Shown here in pieces: positions 22,998 to 31,912 of a DNA stretch of 38,470 bases. This stretch comes from an uncultured Eubacteriales bacterium (lineage in GTDB: Bacteria > Bacillota > Clostridia > Tissierellales > Peptoniphilaceae), in the NCBI GenBank assembly GCA_902488815.1, contig CABTXP010000010.1, positions 1 through 38,470 on the forward strand, read 5' to 3'. Every line of letters begins with the position of its first letter. Within the stretch, counting starts at the first letter, position 1. Below the pieces are notes generated by a model that worked only from the letters and a program-made list of their open reading frames with translations, had not been told where the DNA came from and did not search any database. The translations under genes and the position numbers were made by a program.

Positions 22998-24845
22998 ATG
23001 GACATTAAAAACAACAAAAATAAAAACTTCGGCAACGCACCGCTGATCATTTGGTATCTACTTGCAGTTGTCGTTATTATAGTGCTACATTTTTATGTCG
23101 GACCGGGCTTACAAAAGACGCCTGCCATTGAAAAAGTAGACTACTACACATTTTTAAAAATGGTAGATGATAAAAAGATAGAAAATTTGGAAGACAGAGG
23201 CACGGAGTACTACTACACTTTAAAAGAAACGGGCAAGGAAAAGATATATCAAACAACTGCTTTTAACGACCCGAACTTGGTAGACAGACTTTATGAAAAC
23301 GACGTAAAGTTTGAAAAAGTTGTGCCAAAGGAATTAAATCCTATTCTGTCCTTTATTATTACAACGTCAATCACGCTGGTGGCGTTTATAATCTTGGGAC
23401 AAATTCTGTCCAGGTCTCTATTTAAAAAAATGGGAAATGGCGGCGGCATCGGACCCATGAGTTTCGGCAAGAGCAATGCCAAAATTTATGTAAAGGACAC
23501 GGAAGGCGTAAACTTTTCAAATGTTCAGGGACAAGACGAGGCCAAGGACGCCCTGTCGGAAATAGTTTCATTCCTACATAACCCGGCAAAGTACACGGAA
23601 ATAGGAGCGAAACTTCCAAAGGGAGCACTCCTTGTAGGACCTCCCGGCACAGGTAAGACTATGCTTGCACAAGCTGTGGCAAATGAAGCCAATGTACCTT
23701 TCTTTTCAATTTCAGGATCGGAATTTGTGGAAATGTTTGTAGGTCTTGGAGCTGCAAAGGTGAGAGATTTATTTAAACAAGCCAATGAAAAGGCGCCTTG
23801 TATAGTCTTTATAGATGAAATTGATACAATCGGCAAGAAGAGAGACGGTTCCGGCTTCTCAGGTAACGACGAGAGAGAACAAACTCTTAACCAACTCTTG
23901 TCGGAAATGGACGGCTTTGACGCCACAAAGGGTGTTGTAATACTTGCGGCGACAAACAGACCTGAGTCTCTTGACCCGGCGCTTTTACGTCCAGGCCGAT
24001 TTGACAGAAGAATTCCCGTTGAGCTTCCCGACTTAAAGGGAAGAGAGGCAATCCTTAAAGTACACGCCAGAAAGATTAAAAAAGACGATGACATTGACTA
24101 TGTTCAAGTTGCAAGAGCAACAGCCGGTGCAAGCGGCGCGGACCTTGCCAATATGGTAAATGAAGCGGCTCTTCGTGCAGTCCGTGAAGGCAGAAACAGA
24201 ATGACTCAAGAAGACTTGGAAGCGTCGGTGGATGTAATCTTGGCAGGCTATGAGAGAAAGAATGCCGTAATCAGTCAAAAAGAAAAAGAAATTATTGCAT
24301 ACCATGAAGTGGGCCATGCAATTGTAGCTGCGAAACAAAGTAACTCGGCACCTGTGCACAAAATTACAATTGTACCTCGTACATCGGGAGCCTTGGGCTT
24401 TACGATGCAGGTAGATGAAGAAGAAAAATTCCTTCTTACAAAGGAAGAGGCCTTTAATAAAATCACGACTTTCGCCGGCGGAAGAAGTGCGGAAGAACTT
24501 ATCTTCGGCACAAGAACGTCCGGTGCATCAAATGACATTGAACAAGCGACACGCATTGCAAGGTCAATGATCACCAAGTTCGGCATGAGTGACAAGTTCG
24601 GGTTTGTGGCAATGGAAACGACAACCAACAAGTACTTGGGAGGAGACTCCTCACTAAGTTGCTCACCTGAAACGGAAGCCATGATTGACGAAGAAGTTAG
24701 AAATATTGTAGAAAGAGCTCACGAGAAGGCGATAAATATTTTAAAAGAAAATATGGAAGCCCTTCACGAAATCTCAAGATTCCTTTTGACAAAGGAAACA
24801 ATATCGGGAGAAGAGTTTATGGAAATATTAAATAAATACGCATAA
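22998..24845 (+). CDS. ftsH: ATP-dependent zinc metalloprotease FtsH
   Basis: A 615-residue membrane-bound AAA+ protease. Two membrane helices (about residues 17-35 and 115-137) flank a small extracytoplasmic domain. The AAA module has Walker A VGPPGTGKTM (Gly214), Walker B IVFIDEIDTIG and the second region of homology LLRPGRFDRR. The protease site is HEVGH, with zinc ligands His436 and His440 and catalytic Glu437. It degrades membrane and regulatory proteins. I chose ATG 22998, which follows AGGAGGG, over an ATG at 22971. Monocistronic, with its own terminator. Confidence 0.97.
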   Translation: MDIKNNKNKNFGNAPLIIWYLLAVVVIIVLHFYVGPGLQKTPAIEKVDYYTFLKMVDDKKIENLEDRGTEYYYTLKETGKEKIYQTTAFNDPNLVDRLYENDVKFEKVVPKELNPILSFIITTSITLVAFIILGQILSRSLFKKMGNGGGIGPMSFGKSNAKIYVKDTEGVNFSNVQGQDEAKDALSEIVSFLHNPAKYTEIGAKLPKGALLVGPPGTGKTMLAQAVANEANVPFFSISGSEFVEMFVGLGAAKVRDLFKQANEKAPCIVFIDEIDTIGKKRDGSGFSGNDEREQTLNQLLSEMDGFDATKGVVILAATNRPESLDPALLRPGRFDRRIPVELPDLKGREAILKVHARKIKKDDDIDYVQVARATAGASGADLANMVNEAALRAVREGRNRMTQEDLEASVDVILAGYERKNAVISQKEKEIIAYHEVGHAIVAAKQSNSAPVHKITIVPRTSGALGFTMQVDEEEKFLLTKEEAFNKITTFAGGRSAEELIFGTRTSGASNDIEQATRIARSMITKFGMSDKFGFVAMETTTNKYLGGDSSLSCSPETEAMIDEEVRNIVERAHEKAINILKENMEALHEISRFLLTKETISGEEFMEILNKYA

Positions 24846-24847
24846 GA

Positions 24848-24875
24848 AAAGACAGGCAATGACCTGTCTTTTTTT
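24848..24875. terminator. Terminator after ftsH
   Basis: AAAGACAGG (24848-24856) pairs with CCTGTCTTT (24863-24871), followed by T residues. The converging AraC-type gene ends only 10 bases beyond, and the hairpin may serve both. Confidence 0.9.
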
Positions 24876-24884
24876 AATGCAACC

Positions 24885-25526
24885 TTATTCTTTTGGTTCC
24901 AAGCAAATTTTTTTTCTGTATTCCCCGGGAGTCAGTCCCGTGTATTTTTTAAAAGTAAGTGTAAAGTGAGCCTGTGAAGAGAAGCCGCACTCATAGGAAA
25001 TATATTCCAAACTCTTTTTGTTTTCCGCCAAAAGTTTCTTCGCCATATTAGTCTTTAATGTGTTTATGTACTTGCAAAAGGAAACGCCGGTGTATTTTTT
25101 AAAGAGAGAGCAAAGATAGTTTTTTGAAATATGTAACTCCTTTGAAATGTCTTCCAAAGTTAAACCTGCACTGTAATCTCTGTTAATAATTTTAACGGCG
25201 CTGTTTACTATGTCGTTTTCACTGTACTTTATTTTTTCAAGTAATGTGTCGGAGTAGGCGGTGATTATTAATTCCCCCAACTCCTCCAAAGCTTTTATGT
25301 CCTTCGCTTCATCCAAAGAATCGTTAAACTCCCCGGCTATGTAGTTTAAGTCTTTGTTGTACTTAATTAAAAAATATGTATAGAGAAAGGAATTTAAGTC
25401 GGAAATTTGCTTCCTATATTGGGAAAAATTTTTCGGCGATTTATTTCCCATGCTTATAAACATTTCTCTTGCCTCGTCTATGCACTCAGGCTTTGTAAGC
25501 TGAGCCACATCTAAATAATTTGTCAT
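24885..25526 (-). CDS. AraC family transcriptional regulator
   Basis: A 213-residue protein. The last 100 residues are the AraC/XylS double helix-turn-helix: GLTLEDISKELHISKNYL for the first, then KKLLAENKKSLEYISYECG and FSSQAHFTLTFKKYTGLTP for the signature end. The first 100 residues are helical and do not look like a cupin, receiver or other sensor domain I know. It is read divergently from the flavodoxin gene with a 107-bp gap, so it likely controls that unit. The signal is unknown. Confidence 0.88.
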   Translation of the reverse strand: MTNYLDVAQLTKPECIDEAREMFISMGNKSPKNFSQYRKQISDLNSFLYTYFLIKYNKDLNYIAGEFNDSLDEAKDIKALEELGELIITAYSDTLLEKIKYSENDIVNSAVKIINRDYSAGLTLEDISKELHISKNYLCSLFKKYTGVSFCKYINTLKTNMAKKLLAENKKSLEYISYECGFSSQAHFTLTFKKYTGLTPGEYRKKICLEPKE

Positions 25527-25633
25527 AACTCACCTTCAGTCTATTAAAAATAATACAATAATTTTTTAAACACCATGTGCTTCTTTAAATATATTATATA
25601 GAAAACGATAACAAATATCAATTGGAGGTTGAA

Positions 25634-26059
25634 ATGGAAAAAATAAATATTATTTATTGGTCAGGCACAGGCAACACTGAAAAGATGGCTGAAGGAATTA
25701 AAAAAGGTATCGAATCAAAGGGAGCTGAAGGAAATATTATAAAAGTTTCCGACGCAACACCTGCAGATGTAGAAAGCTGTGAAAAAATTGCATTCGGCTG
25801 TCCAGCTATGGGAGCTGAAGAATTGGAAGAAGTAGAAATGAGACCCTTTATGGATGAAGTGAATAAGATTTTATCCGGCAAAAAAGTTGTTTTATTCGGC
25901 TCTTATGAGTGGGCAAACGGTGAATGGATGGACACTTGGGAAGACGAAGTTCACGACACGGGAGCCAATATTGTGGAAACTCTCATTTGCTTCGGCGAAC
26001 CTTCGGGAGATTCCATGGACGAGTGTGAAAGAGTTGGAAGAGCTATCGCTGAGGCATAG
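25634..26059 (+). CDS. Flavodoxin
   Basis: A 141-residue short-chain flavodoxin, an FMN electron carrier. The FMN phosphate loop is YWSGTGNTEKMAEGI at the N-terminus. FGCPAMGAEELEE and GSYEWANGEWM are the isoalloxazine loops, with Trp at the second. The start ATG 25634 follows TTGGAGGTT. It is followed by, and overlaps, a DUF3793-like gene. Just upstream, GATAACAAATATC resembles half of a Fur box, but the match is weak. It may replace ferredoxin under iron limitation, which is known for the family and inferred here. Confidence 0.95.
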   Translation: MEKINIIYWSGTGNTEKMAEGIKKGIESKGAEGNIIKVSDATPADVESCEKIAFGCPAMGAEELEEVEMRPFMDEVNKILSGKKVVLFGSYEWANGEWMDTWEDEVHDTGANIVETLICFGEPSGDSMDECERVGRAIAEA

Positions 26060-26636
26060 AAACAATTACAAAACTGAAGTTTTAAAATTTTATAAATATA
26101 TTGAAGGCTTAGATGATTTAAATCACTTAAAGCACTTAATAGGTTTTCATTTGGCCCCGAGTATTTGTAAAATCAAAGTAGGATCTTTAATTAATTTAAA
26201 AAATTCAAAAAAAGATTTGGCAAGTACTTGGTCAACATACAAAGATGAAATCGCAAAGTTTTTTAACATTGACTTTATTGAGTTGAAAAACGACGACGAT
26301 GCTCTCTTGTTATATTTTTACAATGCGGATGAATTAATCAGCAGGGTCAATAATAGACAAATATCTTCTTATCTCACAACTATAGGCTATGAAAAAAATG
26401 AAAACATTAATTATTATTTGAAAAAACTTCAGGAAAATTGTAAATGCTCCATCCCCTCGGAAGTTGGAATATTTTTAGATTATCCCTTATCAGATGTCAT
26501 TGATTTTGAAAGTAATTCAAAAGAGTGTAAGTACTGCGGTTATTGGAAATGTTACAATGACGTTAAAGGCGCCAAAAATTTGTGCCGCCTCTACGATTTG
26601 ACTAAGATGGATTACATAAACAAAATCATGAACTGA
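26025..26636 (+). CDS. DUF3793-like protein
   Basis: About 203 residues if the GTG at 26025 is used; TTG 26034 is also possible and no in-frame ATG exists near the start. The sequence recalls DUF3793: HLIGFHLAPSICKIKVGSL early, LLYFYNADEL in the middle, SEVGIFLDYPLSDVIDF and then CKYCGYWKCYNDV near the C-terminus. Its function is unknown. The family is, as far as I recall, often beside flavodoxin genes in Clostridia. The start overlaps the flavodoxin end by about 35 bases in another frame, which implies translational coupling. A redox or heme/iron-related task is only guilt by association. Confidence 0.75.
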   Translation: MKELEELSLRHRNNYKTEVLKFYKYIEGLDDLNHLKHLIGFHLAPSICKIKVGSLINLKNSKKDLASTWSTYKDEIAKFFNIDFIELKNDDDALLLYFYNADELISRVNNRQISSYLTTIGYEKNENINYYLKKLQENCKCSIPSEVGIFLDYPLSDVIDFESNSKECKYCGYWKCYNDVKGAKNLCRLYDLTKMDYINKIMN

Positions 26637-26664
26637 TTCTTTCAAAACATAATTTCCTTAAAGT

Positions 26665-26700
26665 AAAAGGTACAAGTAAGTCGCTTGTACCTTTTATTTT
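26665..26700. terminator. Bidirectional terminator between the DUF3793 and Nfn genes
   Basis: AAAAGGTACAAG (26665-26676) pairs with CTTGTACCTTTT (26684-26695), a 12-bp stem, with T residues on the forward side and an A-rich left flank that would act for the reverse gene. Confidence 0.9.
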
Positions 26701-26714
26701 GTATTGATTAAATT

Positions 26715-29018
26715 TTATTTTCGCTTACTCTTTAAATACTCGTCAATTGAATTTGCAGCTTCCTTACCTGCACCCATGGCAAGTATAACGGTAGCAGCAC
26801 CTGTCACCGCATCGCCGCCTGCAAAGACACCTTCCCTCGAGGTCTCGCCTCTTTCATTTGCGATGATACAGTTTTTTCTGTTGACGGAAAGGCCTTTCGT
26901 TGTAGAAGCGATGAGAGGATTGGGTCTTGTGCCAAGGGCCATAATGACAGTCTCAACTTCTATTTCATACTCGCTGCCTGCAATAGGCACGGGACTTCTT
27001 CTGCCGGAGTCGTCAGGCTCACCCAACTCGTTTTTTATAACTTCAATTTTTTTAACCCAGCCGGTGTCGTCGCCGATTATTTTAACGGGATTTGTAAGCA
27101 TTAAAAACTCAATGCCTTCTTCCATGGCGTGATGGACTTCTTCCGCTCTTGCAGGAAGTTCTTTCTCCGTTCTTCTGTAAATAATCTTTACATCGGCTCC
27201 AAGTCGCTTTGCCACACGAGCGGCATCCATTGCCACATTGCCGCCGCCTACTACTGCAACTGTTTTGCCCACGTTAACAGGAGTGTCGTAACCTTTTTTA
27301 AAGGACTTCATAAGGTTGTTGCGAGTTAAAAATTCATTTGCGGAAAAAACTCCGTTTAAAGACTCGCCGGGTATGTTCATAAATATTGGAAGTCCTGCGC
27401 CGCTTCCTATAAAGACGGATTCAAAACCATCTTCAAAAAGTTGATCCACAGTTACCGTTCGTCCTATGACAATGTCGTTTTTAATCTTCACACCCAATTT
27501 TTTTAAATTTTCCACTTCGTGAAGGACTATGTCGTCAGGGAGTCTGAACTCGGGAATGCCGTAGACCAAAACTCCGCCGGGGAGATGTAGGGCTTCAAAT
27601 ATTGTGACGTCGTAGCCTTTCTTTGCAAGTTCTCCTGCGCAGGTAAGTCCTGCAGGGCCTGCTCCTATTATTGCGACTTTAATGCCTATAGGATTTTCTT
27701 TTGTAATAAGGTCCACATTATTTTCTCTCGCATAGTCCGCCGCAAATCTTTCCAACTTTCCGATTGAGACAGAGTCGCCTCTGTTTTTAAGGACACATCT
27801 CTCTTCGCATTGCTTCTCTTGAGGACAAACTCTGCCGCACACGGCGGGAAGGGAAGTGTACTTAGCCAAAACTTTTGCCGCCTCGTCAAAGTTTCCCTTT
27901 GCAATCTCACGAATAAATCCCGGTATGTCTATGGACACGGGGCATCCTTCCACACAGTGAGGGACCTTACAGTCCAAGCATCTGTTGGCTTCATACACCG
28001 CTTGAGGATAGTCGTAGCCCAAGGACACCTCTTCAAAATTTTGATTTCTCACGTGGGGATTTTGTTCCGGCACGGGAATTTTTGTAAATCTGTTTTTCTT
28101 TATTTCCTTTACAATTTCTTCGTCTATTTCAAAAGTGTTGTGCGCTTTTTCAACAGCAGTCTTTAAATTACACTTGTGGTCCTTTTCCTTCATAAGTTCT
28201 TCAGGATGATCCATGTACTGTCTCTGTCTTTTCATTGCATTGTCAAAGTCCACAAGGTGTCCGTCAAACTCCGGACCTTCCACACAGGCAAACTTTACTT
28301 CGCCCCCTACATTTACTCTACAGGCGCCGCACATTCCCGTGCCGTCAACCATGATGGGATTAAGGGACACAATGGTAGGTATGTTTAATTCCTTTGTCGT
28401 AAGGGACACAAACTTCATCATTATCATGGGACCTATGGCAACACAGCGGTCGTACTTCTTGCCTTCCACCTTAACCAAGTGATTCAGCATATCCGTGACA
28501 TTTCCTTTAAAGCCGTAGGAGCCATCGTCAGTGCACGTATAGACATTTGTCGCAGCGGCTCTCATCTTTTCTTCAAAGATAATATACTCCTCGGACTTTG
28601 CTCCGATAATTACATCACAGTTTAAGCCGTGCTCTTTAAACCACTTAACCTGTGCATAGACAGGCGCCGCACCGATACCTCCGGAGACAAATATGTAGTT
28701 TTTCTTTTTAAGCTCTTCCAAGTCTTCGTTTACAAATTCAGAGTACACTCCCAAAGGTCCTACAATGTCTCTCACATATTGACCTTCTTTAACGGCATTT
28801 ATTTTTTGAGTGCCTGTGCCTGCAGATTGAACTACTATGTCCACAGTGCCGGCATCTTTATCAAAGTCTGCAATGGTAAGAGGGATTCTCTCTGCAAACT
28901 CATCTGCAATTACAATTAAAAATTGCCCCGGCAAAGCGGAACTTGCTATTAAAGGAGCTTCAATGCGTAAAAGATACACATTGGGCGCCAAATATTTTTT
29001 CTTAACAACCTTAAACAT
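26715..29018 (-). CDS. Fused NfnA-NfnB: NADH-dependent ferredoxin:NADP oxidoreductase
   Basis: A 767-residue fusion. Residues 1 to about 280 are the NfnA part, a ferredoxin-NADP-reductase-like unit with the flavin site RIPLTIADF, NAD site GGIGAAPVY, and the [2Fe-2S] region CGACRVN with a later Cys (FACVEGPEFDGHLVD). Residues about 330-767 are NfnB, like the glutamate synthase small subunit, with Fe-S cysteines (RCLDCKVPHCVEGCP; CGRVCPQEKQCEERC), FAD loop AIIGAGPAGLTCAGELAKKG and NADP loop AVVGGGNVAMDAARVA. The enzyme bifurcates electrons between NADPH, ferredoxin and NAD. In Clostridium kluyveri the two halves are separate genes. AGGAGG precedes the start, and the gene is alone on the minus strand. 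A role in glutamate synthesis is less likely, as no large subunit is nearby. Confidence 0.9.
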   Translation of the reverse strand: MFKVVKKKYLAPNVYLLRIEAPLIASSALPGQFLIVIADEFAERIPLTIADFDKDAGTVDIVVQSAGTGTQKINAVKEGQYVRDIVGPLGVYSEFVNEDLEELKKKNYIFVSGGIGAAPVYAQVKWFKEHGLNCDVIIGAKSEEYIIFEEKMRAAATNVYTCTDDGSYGFKGNVTDMLNHLVKVEGKKYDRCVAIGPMIMMKFVSLTTKELNIPTIVSLNPIMVDGTGMCGACRVNVGGEVKFACVEGPEFDGHLVDFDNAMKRQRQYMDHPEELMKEKDHKCNLKTAVEKAHNTFEIDEEIVKEIKKNRFTKIPVPEQNPHVRNQNFEEVSLGYDYPQAVYEANRCLDCKVPHCVEGCPVSIDIPGFIREIAKGNFDEAAKVLAKYTSLPAVCGRVCPQEKQCEERCVLKNRGDSVSIGKLERFAADYARENNVDLITKENPIGIKVAIIGAGPAGLTCAGELAKKGYDVTIFEALHLPGGVLVYGIPEFRLPDDIVLHEVENLKKLGVKIKNDIVIGRTVTVDQLFEDGFESVFIGSGAGLPIFMNIPGESLNGVFSANEFLTRNNLMKSFKKGYDTPVNVGKTVAVVGGGNVAMDAARVAKRLGADVKIIYRRTEKELPARAEEVHHAMEEGIEFLMLTNPVKIIGDDTGWVKKIEVIKNELGEPDDSGRRSPVPIAGSEYEIEVETVIMALGTRPNPLIASTTKGLSVNRKNCIIANERGETSREGVFAGGDAVTGAATVILAMGAGKEAANSIDEYLKSKRK

Positions 29019-29184
29019 ATTTCCTCCTATATAAACACAAGTGAAATTTTAAATTAATTCACAATACATTATACAACAAGTGTAGTGTAAGGAAAAAATT
29101 GAGGGAAAGTATATTTAATAATTTTTTAAGAATTTTGTTGATTCTTTTTATAAATACTTTGATACCATAATGATGGAGGTAGGA

Positions 29185-29889
29185 ATGGAGAAGAATTATA
29201 CTATTTTAGTTTGCGAAGACGACGAATCGATTTTAAAGTCAATTGACATATATTTAAAACAGGAAGGATACAATACAGTTCTTGCACGAAACGGCAGGGA
29301 AGGTGTGGACCTCTTCTTTGAAAAAGGTGCTGACCTCATCATCATGGACCTAATGATGCCTGTTATGACGGGAGAGGAAGCTATACTTAAAATAAGGGAG
29401 AAGTCCTATGTTCCTGTAATTATTTTGTCGGCAAAGGGCGAGGACTATGACAAGATCATCGGCCTTAACATCGGCGCCGACGACTATGTGACAAAGCCTT
29501 TTAACCCATTGGAGTTAATTGCAAGGGTCAACTCTTCCATTAGAAGATATTACAACTACACAAAGGACATAAATGACAAGGACGAAATTACCATCGGAGA
29601 TATATCTCTTTCCAAAAAAGAAAAGACAGTCTATGTAAGTGGAGAGAATGTCGATGTGACGGGAATTGAATATAAAATATTGGAGCTCTTAATGTCAAAT
29701 CCCGGCAGAGTTTTTTCCACAGATGAAATTTATGAAAGGGTGTGGAACGAACCTGCCCTTGATGCAAAGACTGTAACTGTGCACATTAGAAGAATTAGAG
29801 AAAAAATTGAACTTAACCCTAAGATCCCTCTCTATCTTAAAGTGGCGTGGGGTTTGGGATATAAATTTGTAAACCCGGAGGAGAAATAA
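29185..29889 (+). CDS. OmpR/PhoB family response regulator
   Basis: A 234-residue two-domain regulator. The receiver has CEDDES acidic residues, the phosphorylation site Asp55 in IIMDLMMPVMTG, and Lys in VTKPFNPLEL. The C-terminal winged helix shows GIEYKILELLMSNPGRVFS and TVTVHIRRIREKIE. I chose ATG 29185, which follows GGAGGTAGG, over the ATG at 29170 that overlaps that site. It abuts the histidine kinase gene, which starts on the next base after the stop, so the two form one system. Regulated genes are unknown. Confidence 0.94.
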   Translation: MEKNYTILVCEDDESILKSIDIYLKQEGYNTVLARNGREGVDLFFEKGADLIIMDLMMPVMTGEEAILKIREKSYVPVIILSAKGEDYDKIIGLNIGADDYVTKPFNPLELIARVNSSIRRYYNYTKDINDKDEITIGDISLSKKEKTVYVSGENVDVTGIEYKILELLMSNPGRVFSTDEIYERVWNEPALDAKTVTVHIRRIREKIELNPKIPLYLKVAWGLGYKFVNPEEK

Positions 29890-31899
29890 ATGGAAAATAA
29901 AAAGAAATACTATATTAATTTGTTTTTAATAGGCCTTGCAATAATTACAGTCTTTACGACTTTTAAATTCGGAGACAAATTTCCCGCCTTTGACAGAACG
30001 AGAAATGTATATAGAGGCTTTGACAATTACCTGAGTAATTCAATAGATTCATCTCTATATGACAGCTACTATTCTCAATACAAGTCGGGGGCATTGAAGT
30101 ATGTACTCAGAACTTTAAAGACTCCCTATGAGAAAGATGATAATTATGAAAGTGACGAAAGTCTTTTGGAAGGAGATAATGAATGGGAAGGAGCCGAAGA
30201 GAGTAAAGCAGAGGTAACAAAGGACACCAAACCCTATGTGACATATATTACAAACTTGGATGTAGATAGGAGCAAGGATCCGCAACACATAGACCTGGAC
30301 AAAAACTACTATGTAGTAAAAGGCTATTACGAAGACGGCAGAATTACCTTTACCTATGAAAGCAATTCAAAGGACTATGACAGTTTAAATGCTTCTCTCA
30401 GACAAGAAGTGAGAAGTACATTAATGAACAGCCTTAGAAGAAATACAAATATTAAAAAGATAAACTTCCTCTATGCAATAGACAACGCAAGTGAAGAGTT
30501 TAAAGAGCACGTTGTCTCAAGTGAGTTTGCAAACAACTACGCTTTTAATCTGCCAATGGCAATTATTGCCGGCGTAATTATAACCGCCCTTGTGGGAATA
30601 TTTATTAAATTCCAAAACATTAAGGACAGTACCTTCTATTTAGGAGTTATGAGAATTCCTCTGGCTGTTGTAGCGGCACTAACCATATTGTGGTTTGCCG
30701 CATTTGCACAAATATATTACATGATTAACGGGGGAAGAATTACAGTGCCTTCACCTTTGCCTGTCCTTTTAATCTCAATATTTATTTGCTACACAATATA
30801 CTTGGCGGCAATGTACTACACACTTTGGATTAAGGGTCTTATCCTGGAAGGCAAAAAATCTGCAGGCGTTCAACATATGCTTGTGGCAAAAATTTTTAAG
30901 ACATTTAATAAGATTGACTTTTCAAATAACGGTATTACAAAATTAATCGTCGTCGCAATTGTGCTCCTCGTCTTGGGATTTATTATAATTGTCGGTACAG
31001 GATCACGTGAGTTGGCTGTAATATTTTGGGTTGTGACTGTTGCCGTGGGAGTGTACTTGGCAAAAGGACACATAGATGATGCGGAAACTATAAGAGAAGG
31101 CACGGAAGAAATTGCAGCCGGCAACTACGAAGACAAAATTGAACTTAAACACTACAAGGAAATTGAAAACAATTTAAATCACGCCAGTGAAAATTTGCAA
31201 AAGGCTGTAGAGGAAGCGGTAAAGAGCGAGAGACTAAAGTCGGAACTCATTACAAATGTGTCCCACGACCTAAAGACACCTCTTACTTCCGTCATAAACT
31301 ATGCGGAGCTTTTAAACAAAAATGACTTGAGCGAGGAAGAGATTAAAGAGTATTCGGAAATTGTGTACAAAAAATCTCACCAACTTAAAAAGCTAATTGA
31401 AGATTTGTTTGAAGCAAGTAAGATTAACACGGAAAATGTAGAGCTTGACAGAGAGAATATAGACTTTAAAGAACTGCTTAAACAAATTGTGGGAGAGTGG
31501 TCGGATAAGCTTGAAGCCTCAGGCCTTGAAATTATTACAAACTATCCGGATGAAGAATGCACCCTTTACTTGGACGGGGGCAAAATGTACAGAGTCCTTG
31601 AAAATATATTTTCTAATATTTCCAAGTATGCCATGGAGAACACGAGAGTCTATGTGGATTTAAAAATTGAAGATGGTAAAAAAGTTTTGGAAATTAAAAA
31701 CATTTCAAAATATTCTTTAAACATTTCCGCCGAACAACTTATGGAGAGATTTACCAGAGGAGATGTGGCAAGGAACACTGAAGGCTCAGGCCTGGGTCTT
31801 TCAATTGCAAAGTCTTTGACGGAAATTCAGGGCGGCAGCTTTACAACTGTAGTAGACGGAGACTTGTTTAAAGTGAGGATTGAATTTAAGGAGGATTAA
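29890..31899 (+). CDS. Sensor histidine kinase of the two-component pair
   Basis: A 669-residue membrane kinase. One helix at residues 8-24 leads into an extracellular region to about 215, followed by about six hydrophobic segments up to about 390. Then come a HAMP-like linker (EEIAAGNYEDKIEL), the dimerisation/phosphoacceptor motif SHDLKTPLTSV with His459, and the ATPase domain with GSGLGLSIAKSL. The extra membrane helices between sensor and linker are more than the usual two, so it may sense a membrane or transport signal. The extracellular part has no family I recognise. The stop is inside the terminator. Confidence 0.92.
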   Translation: MENKKKYYINLFLIGLAIITVFTTFKFGDKFPAFDRTRNVYRGFDNYLSNSIDSSLYDSYYSQYKSGALKYVLRTLKTPYEKDDNYESDESLLEGDNEWEGAEESKAEVTKDTKPYVTYITNLDVDRSKDPQHIDLDKNYYVVKGYYEDGRITFTYESNSKDYDSLNASLRQEVRSTLMNSLRRNTNIKKINFLYAIDNASEEFKEHVVSSEFANNYAFNLPMAIIAGVIITALVGIFIKFQNIKDSTFYLGVMRIPLAVVAALTILWFAAFAQIYYMINGGRITVPSPLPVLLISIFICYTIYLAAMYYTLWIKGLILEGKKSAGVQHMLVAKIFKTFNKIDFSNNGITKLIVVAIVLLVLGFIIIVGTGSRELAVIFWVVTVAVGVYLAKGHIDDAETIREGTEEIAAGNYEDKIELKHYKEIENNLNHASENLQKAVEEAVKSERLKSELITNVSHDLKTPLTSVINYAELLNKNDLSEEEIKEYSEIVYKKSHQLKKLIEDLFEASKINTENVELDRENIDFKELLKQIVGEWSDKLEASGLEIITNYPDEECTLYLDGGKMYRVLENIFSNISKYAMENTRVYVDLKIEDGKKVLEIKNISKYSLNISAEQLMERFTRGDVARNTEGSGLGLSIAKSLTEIQGGSFTTVVDGDLFKVRIEFKED

Positions 31900-31912
31900 T
31901 CCTCCTTTTTTT
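31888..31912. terminator. Palindromic terminator between the kinase and helicase genes
   Basis: The palindrome AAGGAGGATTAATCCTCCTT (31888-31907) contains the kinase stop codon and runs into T residues. The helicase gene converges and ends at the same place. Confidence 0.82.

Noticed and set aside
23525..24094. A 189-codon reverse open frame inside ftsH
   Set aside because: It is the antisense of the conserved AAA domain, with no ribosome binding site and no protein-like motifs.
25600..25621. Fur box before flavodoxin
   Set aside because: GATAACAAATATC gives only a partial match to the 19-bp consensus in AT-rich DNA, so I did not list it as a site.
26704..28482. Several forward open frames of 66-142 codons across the Nfn gene
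   Set aside because: All are antisense to the conserved flavin and Fe-S domains; none has a start signal.
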